Assembly: GCA_965204545.1 (NCBI GenBank)
Contig: CBDBFA010000003.1
Coordinates: forward strand, 3,162,001 to 3,226,000
Source of the DNA: JAABVD01 sp965204545
GTDB lineage: Bacteria; Verrucomicrobiota; Verrucomicrobiia; Opitutales; UBA2995
Length of the DNA stretch: 64,000 nucleotides
Direction: 5' to 3'
This document shows positions 8,052 through 16,175 of this stretch, one piece after another. Positions within the stretch are counted from its first letter, which is position 1. Every line of letters begins with the position of its first letter. A program made the position numbers and the translations under genes. A model generated the notes under the pieces. That model saw only the letters and a program-made list of their open reading frames with translations. It searched no databases and was not told the DNA's origin.

Positions 8052-9530
8052 ATGAAAAATTCTGTTTCTTCCTCCAAGGTTTCCCGGCGCAAGTTCGGGA
8101 AAGTTGCCGCATCGGCCGCCGCCACGGCGTTTGGCTTTCAATTCATACCCAGTCGCGCCTGGGGAAACCTGACCAAACCAACTTTGGTCGGTATCGGAGC
8201 CGGGGGCAAGGGCAGTACCGACATCAGAAAAAGTGAAGAGGCCGGTTTCCACGTCATCGGTTTGGTCGACGTGGTGGATGCTACCAAACTTTCTTCTTCT
8301 GCGGGGAACCAACGCCGGTTGCGGTCGATGATGGAAGTTCGCCAGGCATATCCGAATCTCCCCTTCTGGACGGATTATCGGGAAATGTTTGCCCAGTTGG
8401 GCGACAAGGTCGATGCGGTCACGGTTTCGACACCCGACCACCATCACTTTCACGCTTCGGTAATGGCCATGCGGGCCGGCAAGCATGTTTATTGCCAGAA
8501 GCCCCTCACTCACGGCATCTGGGAAGCACGCATGATGGCCCAGGTAGCGGAGGAGACGGGGGTGAAAACCCAGATGGGCAACCAGGCCCATGCCAACGAT
8601 CACATGCGTCGTTGTGTCGAACTGGTTCGCTCCGGCATCGTCGGCAAGGTTCGGGAAGTGCACACCTGGACCAATCGACCCATATGGCCGCAAGGATTTG
8701 CCCGTGCGCCTGAGAAACAGGCCGTACCGGAATGGTTGGACTGGAAGCAATGGATAGGCCCGGCCGGGTGGGTGGATTACAATGAAAACATAGCCCCGTT
8801 TTCCTGGCGCGGCTGGTGGGAATTCGGAACCGGCGCCTTGGGTGACATGGCTTGCCACATCATGGACATGCCTTACTGGGCGCTCATGCCGGGATCTCCC
8901 AAGAATGTACAGGCCACCCAGGCGGGTGCCACCGATATTTCCCCTCCCATCAACTCAAAGATTGTCTGGGAATTCGGTCCCAACTCCCATACCCACAGCC
9001 GGGGAATTCGATTTCACTGGTACGACGGGTACGTGGACGCTCATTTCGATCGCGAGAACTGGAAATTGGTAAAACAAAGCGAAGAGTACAATCATCCGCC
9101 CGATGCGGTATTGGACCATCGGCCATTTTCAGACTACGGCAGCGTCATCGTCGGCGAAGAAGGAAAACTTTTCTTTGACCGCTTTAAGAATACCTGGGTG
9201 GTAAATCCGACCAGCGCGGTCGACGGGTTTTCCTGGCCGGCCCAATCCATTCCCCGCGCCACTGATCAAGACAACTACAAGGAATGGGTTGACGCCATTG
9301 AAGGCAAGGTGGTGAAGGGTCAGTCCGACTTCGCCTACGCCGGTCCGTTTACGGAAACCATCTTACTCGGCGTATTGGCTCAGCGGGTTCCGAATGAAAA
9401 ACTTCAATGGGATGCGGAAAATATGGAAGTGGTTGGAAGACCGGAACTGAAGCCGTACATTCAGCGGAAATACCGCCAGGGCTGGGGAGTGGATGTCGAT
9501 ATGGGGTCCGCCCTGGGGGCGTTGTTTTAG
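8052..9530 (+). CDS. Tat-exported Gfo/Idh/MocA family oxidoreductase
   Basis: A 492-residue NAD(P)-dependent sugar oxidoreductase-like protein. It begins with a twin-arginine signal (SRRKFGK, residues 10-16, then a hydrophobic stretch AASAAATAFGF), so it should be exported folded through the Tat pore; tatA lies at 47790. The Rossmann start is LVGIGAGGKGSTDI, a slightly unusual form of GxGxxG. VSTPDHHHFHASVMAMRAGKHVYCQKPLTHG matches the conserved EKP region, here QKP. The long form with WLDWKQWIGP and GWWEFGTGALGDMACH is typical of planctomycete and verrucomicrobial homologues. It probably acts on carbohydrate derivatives together with the neighbouring sulfatases; the exact substrate is unknown. 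Confidence 0.9.
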   Translation: MKNSVSSSKVSRRKFGKVAASAAATAFGFQFIPSRAWGNLTKPTLVGIGAGGKGSTDIRKSEEAGFHVIGLVDVVDATKLSSSAGNQRRLRSMMEVRQAYPNLPFWTDYREMFAQLGDKVDAVTVSTPDHHHFHASVMAMRAGKHVYCQKPLTHGIWEARMMAQVAEETGVKTQMGNQAHANDHMRRCVELVRSGIVGKVREVHTWTNRPIWPQGFARAPEKQAVPEWLDWKQWIGPAGWVDYNENIAPFSWRGWWEFGTGALGDMACHIMDMPYWALMPGSPKNVQATQAGATDISPPINSKIVWEFGPNSHTHSRGIRFHWYDGYVDAHFDRENWKLVKQSEEYNHPPDAVLDHRPFSDYGSVIVGEEGKLFFDRFKNTWVVNPTSAVDGFSWPAQSIPRATDQDNYKEWVDAIEGKVVKGQSDFAYAGPFTETILLGVLAQRVPNEKLQWDAENMEVVGRPELKPYIQRKYRQGWGVDVDMGSALGALF

Positions 9531-9661
9531 AAAACTGCGGATGCCCGCGGATGGTGAAGAGAATCAGGAATTGTCTCTCGCAAAGAACGCAGAGGGATTC
9601 GGCTTCGCCGGAACAGGAATGTCCCCCCTCCGTTTTTAATCCGTGCTCATCCGTGTCATCC
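9531..9661 (+). repeat. Formulaic intergenic modules before the sulfatase
   Basis: This spacer contains TCTCGCAAAGAACGCAGAG, AGGAATGTCCCCCCTCCG (also near 22056) and a triple run of the ATCCGTG word. They lie in the open frame that continues upstream of the sulfatase, so a naive gene call would wrongly extend the protein through them. Confidence 0.55.
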
Positions 9662-11551
9662 GTGGTTAATTTAAAGGCCGCATTGTTACTTTTGGGTTTG
9701 GGGTTGTCCTGTGCCGCTTTGTCGGCCTCCCGACCCAATTTTCTTTGGATAAGCGCCGAGGATATCAACGCCCGCTTTGGTTGTTACGGAGACCCGCACG
9801 CCATTACCCCCCATTTGGACCAACTCGCCACCGAAGGGATACGGTATACCCGTGCTTTCACTACTGCCGGGGTGTGCGCTCCCTGCCGAAGCGGGATCAT
9901 TACAGGCATGTATCAAACGACCCTTGGCACCCAGCACATGCGGAGCAGGGCGAAGCTGCCTGACTATATCCGTCCATTCCCGACTTATCTGCGGCAGAAC
10001 GGTTACTACTGTTCCAATAACCGCAAGCAGGATTACCAGTTCAACACCCCTGAGGACGCCTGGGACGAGTCCAGTGGCGAGGCGCATTGGCGGAACCGTC
10101 CCGACGAGGATCAGCCTTTTTTTGCCGTATTCAATTTCACGGGCTGCCACGAAAGCGGTATTGCCAATACGGAAAAATACCGGGATGTCACAAGGGATCT
10201 GACCCCTGAGCAGCGCCAGGATCCCTACGCGCTCACCACTTATCCGCCCTATTATCCGGAAACGCCCCTGGCCCGCGAGGACTGGAAACGCCAATACGAG
10301 TTGATCACGGCAATGGATGCCTGGGTTGGCGATTTGATCGGGCAGTTGAAAGAGGACGGGCTCTATGAAAACACCATTATTTTCTATTGGTCCGATCACG
10401 GTGTGGGGCTTCCTAGGGCCAAGCGCTGGCTCTATGATTCGGGCACCCACATTCCTTTGATTGTCCGCATTCCGGAAGGGTTTCGCAGGGATGGTCAGGG
10501 GATTTCCGAAACGGTTGCCGAGGGCTTGGTCAGTTCCATCGATTTCGGCCCTACCGTGCTGAATCTGGCCGGGGTGAAAATTCCCGGTCACGTTCAGGGT
10601 CGACCCTTTCTGGGGGCCGATCTTCCGCCACCGAGGGAATACGTGTATGGGGCGCGGGACCGCATGGATGAACGCTATGACATCATTCGCATGGTTCGGG
10701 ACCAGCGTTACAAATATATCCGCAATTACGAGCCGCTCAAAACCTATTACCAGTACATGAATACGCCGGAAAAGGGAACGCTCATGCGGGAACTGCGGCG
10801 GTTGCATGAGGCCGGAAAGCTGGAGCCGATGGCCGCATATTATTTTAATGCCACCAAGCCGGTGGAGGAGTTGTACGATACGCGGGCCGATCCGAACGAA
10901 GTTTTCAACCTGGCCGAGGACCCGCGTTATGCCGGAATTTTGGTCCGTATGCGCCGAGCCCATCTCGAATGGGTAAAGACGACCAGGGATACCGGTTTAC
11001 TGGCCGAACCCATTTTGGTCGAACGCGAGAAAGTTATCGGCCACCGCTACGGAATTCTTCGTCAGGATGACGATCCCACCCTGGCCGATCGGGTTGCGGA
11101 GACAGCCGTTCTGGCTTCCCAGGGGTTGGAAACGCTAGCCGCTCTGACAAAAGCCTTGAGCGACCGGGACAACGCGGTTCGGTACTGGGGCGCCATCGGG
11201 GTGGGTAATATCGGTCAACCAGCTCTGGCCGCAAAGGGCGAAATGACCAAAGCCCTGCGCGACCCATCTCCCGTGGTTCGGGTTGCCGCGGCACGTGCCT
11301 TGTGCCGATTGGGAAAACCGGCCGAAGCCCTGCCCGTGCTGGTGGAGGTCCTGCGAGGCGGGGAACAGTGGGAGCGATTGCATGCGGCCATCGTTCTGGA
11401 TGAAATCGACCGGATGGCCAATCCGGTCAAGGAAGACATGCGCGCAGCCCTCCATCCGCGAAAGGATTTGTATGCCGAAGGCAAGTACGTGGTCCGCGTG
11501 TTGAACCGGGCCATGAATCAGCTCGAAGGCACCCGCAACGAAGTGCCTTGA
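9662..11551 (+). CDS. Sulfatase with C-terminal HEAT-like repeats
   Basis: A secreted type I sulfatase. The frame is open from 9407, overlapping the oxidoreductase, but the upstream part is repeat sequence, so I start at GTG 9662, which gives a signal peptide (MVNLKAALLLLGLGLSCAALS) and 629 residues. Metal ligands are in NFLWISAEDIN; the formylglycine motif is VCAPCRSGIITG, a CxPxR form with Cys at the fourth position. SDHGVGLPRAKRWLYDSGTHIPL is the second metal region. After the catalytic domain, about residues 470-600 contain HEAT-like helices (VRYWGAIGVGNIG, VRVAAARALCRLG), a fusion known in PVC sulfatases. It probably works with the preceding oxidoreductase. Confidence 0.88.
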   Translation: MVNLKAALLLLGLGLSCAALSASRPNFLWISAEDINARFGCYGDPHAITPHLDQLATEGIRYTRAFTTAGVCAPCRSGIITGMYQTTLGTQHMRSRAKLPDYIRPFPTYLRQNGYYCSNNRKQDYQFNTPEDAWDESSGEAHWRNRPDEDQPFFAVFNFTGCHESGIANTEKYRDVTRDLTPEQRQDPYALTTYPPYYPETPLAREDWKRQYELITAMDAWVGDLIGQLKEDGLYENTIIFYWSDHGVGLPRAKRWLYDSGTHIPLIVRIPEGFRRDGQGISETVAEGLVSSIDFGPTVLNLAGVKIPGHVQGRPFLGADLPPPREYVYGARDRMDERYDIIRMVRDQRYKYIRNYEPLKTYYQYMNTPEKGTLMRELRRLHEAGKLEPMAAYYFNATKPVEELYDTRADPNEVFNLAEDPRYAGILVRMRRAHLEWVKTTRDTGLLAEPILVEREKVIGHRYGILRQDDDPTLADRVAETAVLASQGLETLAALTKALSDRDNAVRYWGAIGVGNIGQPALAAKGEMTKALRDPSPVVRVAAARALCRLGKPAEALPVLVEVLRGGEQWERLHAAIVLDEIDRMANPVKEDMRAALHPRKDLYAEGKYVVRVLNRAMNQLEGTRNEVP

Positions 11552-11792
11552 TGCTGGGCGCTGGTTACTGGATGCTGGATTCTAACCCACATGTCTCACA
11601 AATCTTCTACTGTGCTCCGGTATGTCGGCACTGGCGCGGACTTCGTTAGATTCGCGTCTTTGCAGGGTGTCGACCCGGCTTCAACCGCTCATCTGCTCGA
11701 AGCCCCCGCCAGCACTCGACCTCCGTTCGCTCGCTACGAATTTTGTGAGAAATGCGGGCTAAGGAAACAGAGTAGTGATCTGAAAAAGTCGG
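11552..11792. other. Intergenic gap, no gene recognised
   Basis: The first part (11552-11590) is of the 'gatgctgg' word type also seen at 24378-24408. The rest includes an open frame from 11591 that I do not believe is a gene: no ribosome site, no family resemblance and poor codon character. It ends in TTTTGTGAGAAATGCGGGCT, which looks like another formulaic word. Confidence 0.4.
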
Positions 11793-13244
11793 TTAATCCA
11801 GTCGGATGGCCAGATAACCGGTGCGGCCGCGGTTGAAGATGTAGAATTTATTGGCTCCCTGTTTCAATTGATCGCGAGCCTCCCGTACCGTGGTCACCTC
11901 GTTGTCGTTGATTTCCATGATGACCATGCCCTCGCGCAGGCTCCGGTAATAGGGGGAATCCCCATCTACCGAGGTGATGAGAATGCCTTGGATGGTGAGG
12001 GGTATGCGGTATTCCTTGGCTTGTTCATCATTGATCTGGGAAACTTCCACACCCTCGATCAGTTCGTTGGCAGAAACGGCAAATCGTCCCGAGGCGCTTC
12101 CCACAACCATGTCGAGCGATTTTTTCGTCCGGTCCCGCAACACTTCCATCTCAATCGGAGTTCCAGGCATGGTATGGCCGATTCGGATACGAAACTCGTT
12201 ACTGGTTTCGACGGGTTTTCCGTTCAGGCTAATGATCACATCGCCCCGTTTCAATCCGCCCTGATCGGCGGCCGAGTCTTCCTCCACGTCGTTGATCAAC
12301 ACGCCCTTGGACTGGTCGATGTCAAACGCCTCGGCCATATCGGGGGTGAGGTCGGAAATGCTGACCCCGAGAAAACCGCGTCTGACTTCCCCTGTTTCAA
12401 CCAGTTGTTTGGCAATGCTGGTGGCCAGATTCGAAGGAATGGCAAAGCCGATCCCTATGCTGCCCCCGGTCCGGGAGATGATGGCGGAGTTGACTCCGAT
12501 GAGACGGCCGCGCGAATCGATCAGCGCGCCGCCGGAATTTCCCAGGTTGATGGATGCGTCGGTTTGAATGAAGCTCTCGTACCCTTCTTCTCCATAAATC
12601 CCGATGCGGCGGTCGGTAGCGGAAACGATGCCCTGGGTTACGGTCAGACCTACCTCCATGGGATTGCCGATGGCAAAGACGACGTCTCCGACTTCGATAT
12701 TGTCGCTGTCGGCGATCGGGATGGCGGGAAGACCTTCAGCTTCGATTTTGATAATGGCAATGTCGGTCAGCGGGTCGCGACCGATAATTTCTGCTTCCAA
12801 CTCACGTCCATCATTTAAACGCACCAGCACCTCGTCGGCATCTTCCCCCCGCTCGTTTTGCACCACGTGATTGTTGGTGATGATATATCCATTATTGCTG
12901 ATCAAAACCCCGGATCCAATGCCCTGGGGGATCTTCCTTTCCTCGGGTTGGGCATTCTGATCGTAATCGGGGGCGGGAAGACCAAAAAACCGGCGGAGCC
13001 ATTCTTCTTCCTGAGACATGCCCCGGGAACGGGAAACGCGCACGATGCGCGCGGTGTGGACAGCCACTACGGCTGGGGTGGCGGTTTCCAGAATCGAGGC
13101 ATAGCTGTGGGGGGTGAATTCCTGGTCCCTCTCAATGGAAGTGTCATCGATTTTAAGGTCTATGGAGGCTTTGCTCTGGGGCAAATCCAACAGGAACAGG
13201 GACAGGAGGATGAGCCCCGCCAGGGTGATGCTAGTGGTTTTCAT
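11793..13244 (-). CDS. HtrA/DegP-family periplasmic serine protease
   Basis: A 483-residue Do-type protease and chaperone for misfolded envelope proteins. A signal peptide (MKTTSITLAGLILLSLFLLDLPQSKA) directs it to the periplasm. The catalytic triad is visible: His126 (ITNNHVV), Asp161 (DPLTDIAIIKI) and Ser237 (NLGNSGGALID, with Ala where most members have Pro). Two PDZ domains follow, at about 280-370 (RRGFLGVSISDL, GLKRGDVIISLNG) and 385-480 (GILITSVDGDSPYYRSLREGMVIMEIND). Length and layout match DegP/DegQ. It is divergent from the RND efflux operon, with a hairpin repeat in the shared spacer. Confidence 0.95.
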   Translation of the reverse strand: MKTTSITLAGLILLSLFLLDLPQSKASIDLKIDDTSIERDQEFTPHSYASILETATPAVVAVHTARIVRVSRSRGMSQEEEWLRRFFGLPAPDYDQNAQPEERKIPQGIGSGVLISNNGYIITNNHVVQNERGEDADEVLVRLNDGRELEAEIIGRDPLTDIAIIKIEAEGLPAIPIADSDNIEVGDVVFAIGNPMEVGLTVTQGIVSATDRRIGIYGEEGYESFIQTDASINLGNSGGALIDSRGRLIGVNSAIISRTGGSIGIGFAIPSNLATSIAKQLVETGEVRRGFLGVSISDLTPDMAEAFDIDQSKGVLINDVEEDSAADQGGLKRGDVIISLNGKPVETSNEFRIRIGHTMPGTPIEMEVLRDRTKKSLDMVVGSASGRFAVSANELIEGVEVSQINDEQAKEYRIPLTIQGILITSVDGDSPYYRSLREGMVIMEINDNEVTTVREARDQLKQGANKFYIFNRGRTGYLAIRLD

Positions 13245-13415
13245 GAATAACGACTTATCTGGTTTCAGGATAAAAATGTTGGATATCCTAGTCGGTGTTG
13301 GCGTAAAATCATTGGGAGATTAGAACTTTTCAAGAAGGTCTGGTTCCAATTTAAATAAAGTTACCGATATAGGTCTCGACGGTGGGCAATGTCCACGACA
13401 AGCACAATGGGGAGG

Positions 13416-13506
13416 GGAAAAAGGGGTCAAACGCAAAATGTTAAAATCTAATTGGTGGAGGGAAGTAGAGGAAGATTTTAACATTTTGCGTTTGACCCCT
13501 TTTTCC
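13416..13506. repeat. Hairpin repeat copy 1 (34-bp perfect arms)
   Basis: Left arm 13416-13449 and right arm 13473-13506 are perfect reverse complements over 34 bp, enclosing a 23-base loop. The arm core reads AAAAAGGGGTCAAACGCAAA. The loop, read on the minus strand, begins TCCTCTA and ends ACCAATT like the loops of copies 2 and 3, so this copy is inverted and has a loop deletion. It lies between divergent HtrA and efflux genes, about 20 bases before the efflux start. Confidence 0.95.
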
Positions 13507-13527
13507 TGCAGTCGATTTTTGATCAAC

Positions 13528-14958
13528 ATGGAAAAGCAATTTCTACTGGGTTGGCTTCTCTCGTTTTCCACATTGGCCTTTTGCTCCTGTGCCACGCACA
13601 CCGTGAGGGAGGGGCAGGTTCGGCCTCAGGTAGAGATTTCCCCGGGATTCGCACAAAGTCCCGCCCAATCGGTCGTTCCGGGCGATTGGGATTACTTCTG
13701 GTGGGAGTCCTTTGAGGATGACACCCTGAGCGGGTTGATCGAGGAAGGTCTGGCTTCCAATTTCAATCTGCGGCAGTTTGCCACGCGCATCGAGAGGGCC
13801 GCCGCCCTGGCCCGCCAAGCTGGTTCCCGGTTGTGGCCCGGTATCGACCTGGATGCCGGCTATGAAAGGGGAGAAGATGGAGGAACCTCTGACGCAACTT
13901 CCGATAGTAGCGAGGAGAGGACGGGCCTGGGGGTCTTGCTGCGTTGGGAAACCGATCTCTGGGGAAGGTTATCCTCCGCCCGAAGAGCCCTTGAAGCAGA
14001 AGCCGGAGCCACGGTGCAGGATTGGCTCGACGCCAGGCTGCTTCTGTCCAGCGCCATCGCCGAAAATTACTTCCAAATCAAGGAGCATCGCCGTCAATTG
14101 GAAGTGATTCAGGCGCAAATCGAACTCAATGAATCCCTCTATAAATTGACTCAGTTGCGGTTCGGTCAGGGGCAATCCTCCATCGTAGCGGTGCTCCAGC
14201 AACGGGAGCGGCTCAACGCCAGCAAAGCGGGAGTGCCGGATGCGGAGGCGCGCATCGGCCAGCTCGAATACGCTCTGGATGTGCTGCTTGGAAGGCTTCC
14301 TGGAACGGGGAATTTAGGCTTGAGCGGGGAATTGGCCGCTCTCCCGCCCTTGCCCGAGGTGGGTATTCCGGCCGCTTTGCTGCAGCGGCGGCCCGACCTA
14401 CGCGCGGCTCAACAGCGGATTATGGCCCTCGATTACAGGGTGGGGGAGGCCGTGGCCCGGCAGTTTCCCAACCTCACTGTAGGTGGGAGGGTGGATTGGC
14501 GAGGTGATCCCGATTTGGGTGATGACCTTTTCACCCTATTTGCTGGCCTCACCGGGCCCTTGTTCGATGCGGGAGAACGGAGGTCGGAAGTGGATGTGCG
14601 CAAAGCGGAACTGGACGATGCCTTGGCCGGTTATTCCAACAGCTTTTTGTCCGCCCTCCTAGAAGTGGAATCGGCCCTGCTGATCGAGCGCAAGCTGGAA
14701 GAAAGGCTGGCCTTGGTCCAACAGCAACTGCTTAACGCCCGGCGCCTGCTGACGGAGACGCGCAATCGTTTCAGCCAGGGCCTGACTGATTATTTGCCGG
14801 TTATTACCTCCTTGGAGATTGTGCAGGATCTGGAAAGAGAGGTGGTAAACAACCGCAGGAGTGTGCTATCTTCCCGGGTAGCTCTGCACCGCGCCTTGGG
14901 CGGACCCATGAAAACTCCCTCTTCGGCCCCGGTATCGTCCAACCGCAATGCATATTAG
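13528..14958 (+). CDS. RND efflux outer-membrane factor (TolC/OprM/NodT type)
   Basis: The outer-membrane channel of a tripartite drug or metabolite efflux pump. I start at ATG 13528, just before an export signal ending FCSCATH (probably a lipoprotein, as in OprM). The frame is open back into the hairpin repeat at 13438, but those residues are repeat-derived. The body has the two homologous OEP halves with long amphipathic helices (NLRQFATRIERAAALARQAG) and the conserved LLQRRPDLRAAQQR segment. Length, 476 residues, is normal. Its stop overlaps the adaptor gene start by 11 bases, so the two are translationally coupled. Confidence 0.93.
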   Translation: MEKQFLLGWLLSFSTLAFCSCATHTVREGQVRPQVEISPGFAQSPAQSVVPGDWDYFWWESFEDDTLSGLIEEGLASNFNLRQFATRIERAAALARQAGSRLWPGIDLDAGYERGEDGGTSDATSDSSEERTGLGVLLRWETDLWGRLSSARRALEAEAGATVQDWLDARLLLSSAIAENYFQIKEHRRQLEVIQAQIELNESLYKLTQLRFGQGQSSIVAVLQQRERLNASKAGVPDAEARIGQLEYALDVLLGRLPGTGNLGLSGELAALPPLPEVGIPAALLQRRPDLRAAQQRIMALDYRVGEAVARQFPNLTVGGRVDWRGDPDLGDDLFTLFAGLTGPLFDAGERRSEVDVRKAELDDALAGYSNSFLSALLEVESALLIERKLEERLALVQQQLLNARRLLTETRNRFSQGLTDYLPVITSLEIVQDLEREVVNNRRSVLSSRVALHRALGGPMKTPSSAPVSSNRNAY

Positions 14959-16147
14959 AAAAATTGCCCTGACCATTTTGGCCGTCCTGATTATATTGGT
15001 CGGTGGAGGCGCATTTGGGCTGATATTGATTTTGACCGGACCTGAGACGACACCCCAGGAAAGGCGCGAATCCGCCACCATTGTGCATGCCATTCCGTTG
15101 ACCCCCCAAAACAGGCCGATTTGGGTTACGGCCTACGGTGAAGTTATTCCGGCCCGCAAATTGGAAATCAAGCCTCAGGTATCGGGGCAGGTCATATGGC
15201 AGAATGCCGCCGTTATCCCAGGCGGACGCCTGCGGGAAAACGACAAATTGCTACGCATCGACCCCACGGATTACGAATTGGACCTTTCCGAGGTTAAAGC
15301 GGAGTTTGAGCAAGCTAGATTCGAGCGCGAGGTGGAAAGCGGGCGGCAGGTGATAGCCCAGCGCGAATGGAATGAAATCCAGCAAGACTTGGAGGTAATG
15401 GACGTAAATGAATCCCTGGTGTTGCGCGAACCGCATCTCAGAAGAGCCGAAGCCCTCATGGCAGAGGCGAGAAACGATATTGAACAGGCTGAGTTGCAGT
15501 TATCGCGCACCACCATCCGGGCTCCGTTCAATGCCATGGTAGTGGCGGAATCGGTTGAAGTGGGGCAGTTGCTCAACGTCGGATCCACCATTTGTGAATT
15601 GGTAGGGACCGATGAATTCTGGATTCAGGTCACGGTACCCTTGTCTATGCTGAAATGGATTCAATTCCCCGACCGGGACCACCTCGGGGCCGAGGCCTCC
15701 GTTGTGCTGGATACTGGAAATGGCTCCCGGTCGACTTGGAAAGGAAGGGTCCTGCGACTTTTGAGCGATCTCGAGCCCTTGGGTCGAATGGCCCGTGTGG
15801 TGGTGACGGTGCCCGACCCGCTCGGTATGGCGGACGATGCCAAGGACGGTCTGCCGCTACTTCTGGGCAGTTATGTAGAGGTCAACATCGAGGCCGGCGA
15901 GTTGGAGAACATCCTGGAAATTCCCCGCGCCTCCTTGCGCGAAGGAAATAAGATCTGGGTAGTTGGAGAAGTCCCTGAATTGAGGATAATCAATTGCGAG
16001 GTGCTCTGGTCCCTCAAGGAGACGGTCCTGGTGTCCAACAACCTCGATCCAGGCGACAAATTAATCGTTTCCGACCTGCGGGTTGCCCTGCCGGGAATGT
16101 TGGTGGATCCCCAGCCATCCCACAACCTATCGGGAATTGGTCAATAG
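14948..16147 (+). CDS. RND efflux periplasmic adaptor (HlyD/MFP family)
   Basis: A 399-residue membrane-fusion protein linking the inner-membrane pump to the outer-membrane channel. A single N-terminal membrane anchor (IALTILAVLIILVGGGAFGLILIL) is followed by a split lipoyl domain (PARKLEIKPQVSGQVIW and SRTTIRAPFNAMVVAESVEVGQ), an alpha-hairpin between them (about 105-185), and beta-barrel and membrane-proximal domains. It is the second gene of the operon, overlapping the channel gene and 28 bases before the transporter. All expected domains are present. Confidence 0.93.
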   Translation: MHIRKIALTILAVLIILVGGGAFGLILILTGPETTPQERRESATIVHAIPLTPQNRPIWVTAYGEVIPARKLEIKPQVSGQVIWQNAAVIPGGRLRENDKLLRIDPTDYELDLSEVKAEFEQARFEREVESGRQVIAQREWNEIQQDLEVMDVNESLVLREPHLRRAEALMAEARNDIEQAELQLSRTTIRAPFNAMVVAESVEVGQLLNVGSTICELVGTDEFWIQVTVPLSMLKWIQFPDRDHLGAEASVVLDTGNGSRSTWKGRVLRLLSDLEPLGRMARVVVTVPDPLGMADDAKDGLPLLLGSYVEVNIEAGELENILEIPRASLREGNKIWVVGEVPELRIINCEVLWSLKETVLVSNNLDPGDKLIVSDLRVALPGMLVDPQPSHNLSGIGQ

Positions 16148-16175
16148 GTGTGGAAAGAGCAACTGAAGAAAACAG

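Noticed and set aside
7992..8858. 288-residue open frame antisense to the Tat oxidoreductase
   Set aside because: Overlaps a clear family member on the opposite strand; composition is typical of a shadow frame and no motif is present.
9407..9661. Upstream extension of the second sulfatase
   Set aside because: The extra residues are encoded by the oxidoreductase 3' end and intergenic repeat words; the signal peptide starts at 9662.
9686..10963. 425-residue antisense frame over the HEAT-fused sulfatase
   Set aside because: Shadow of a strongly conserved gene; no ribosome site or family resemblance.
11591..11836. 81-residue frame between sulfatase and HtrA
   Set aside because: No ribosome site, runs into the 3' end of HtrA, and ends in repeat-like sequence.
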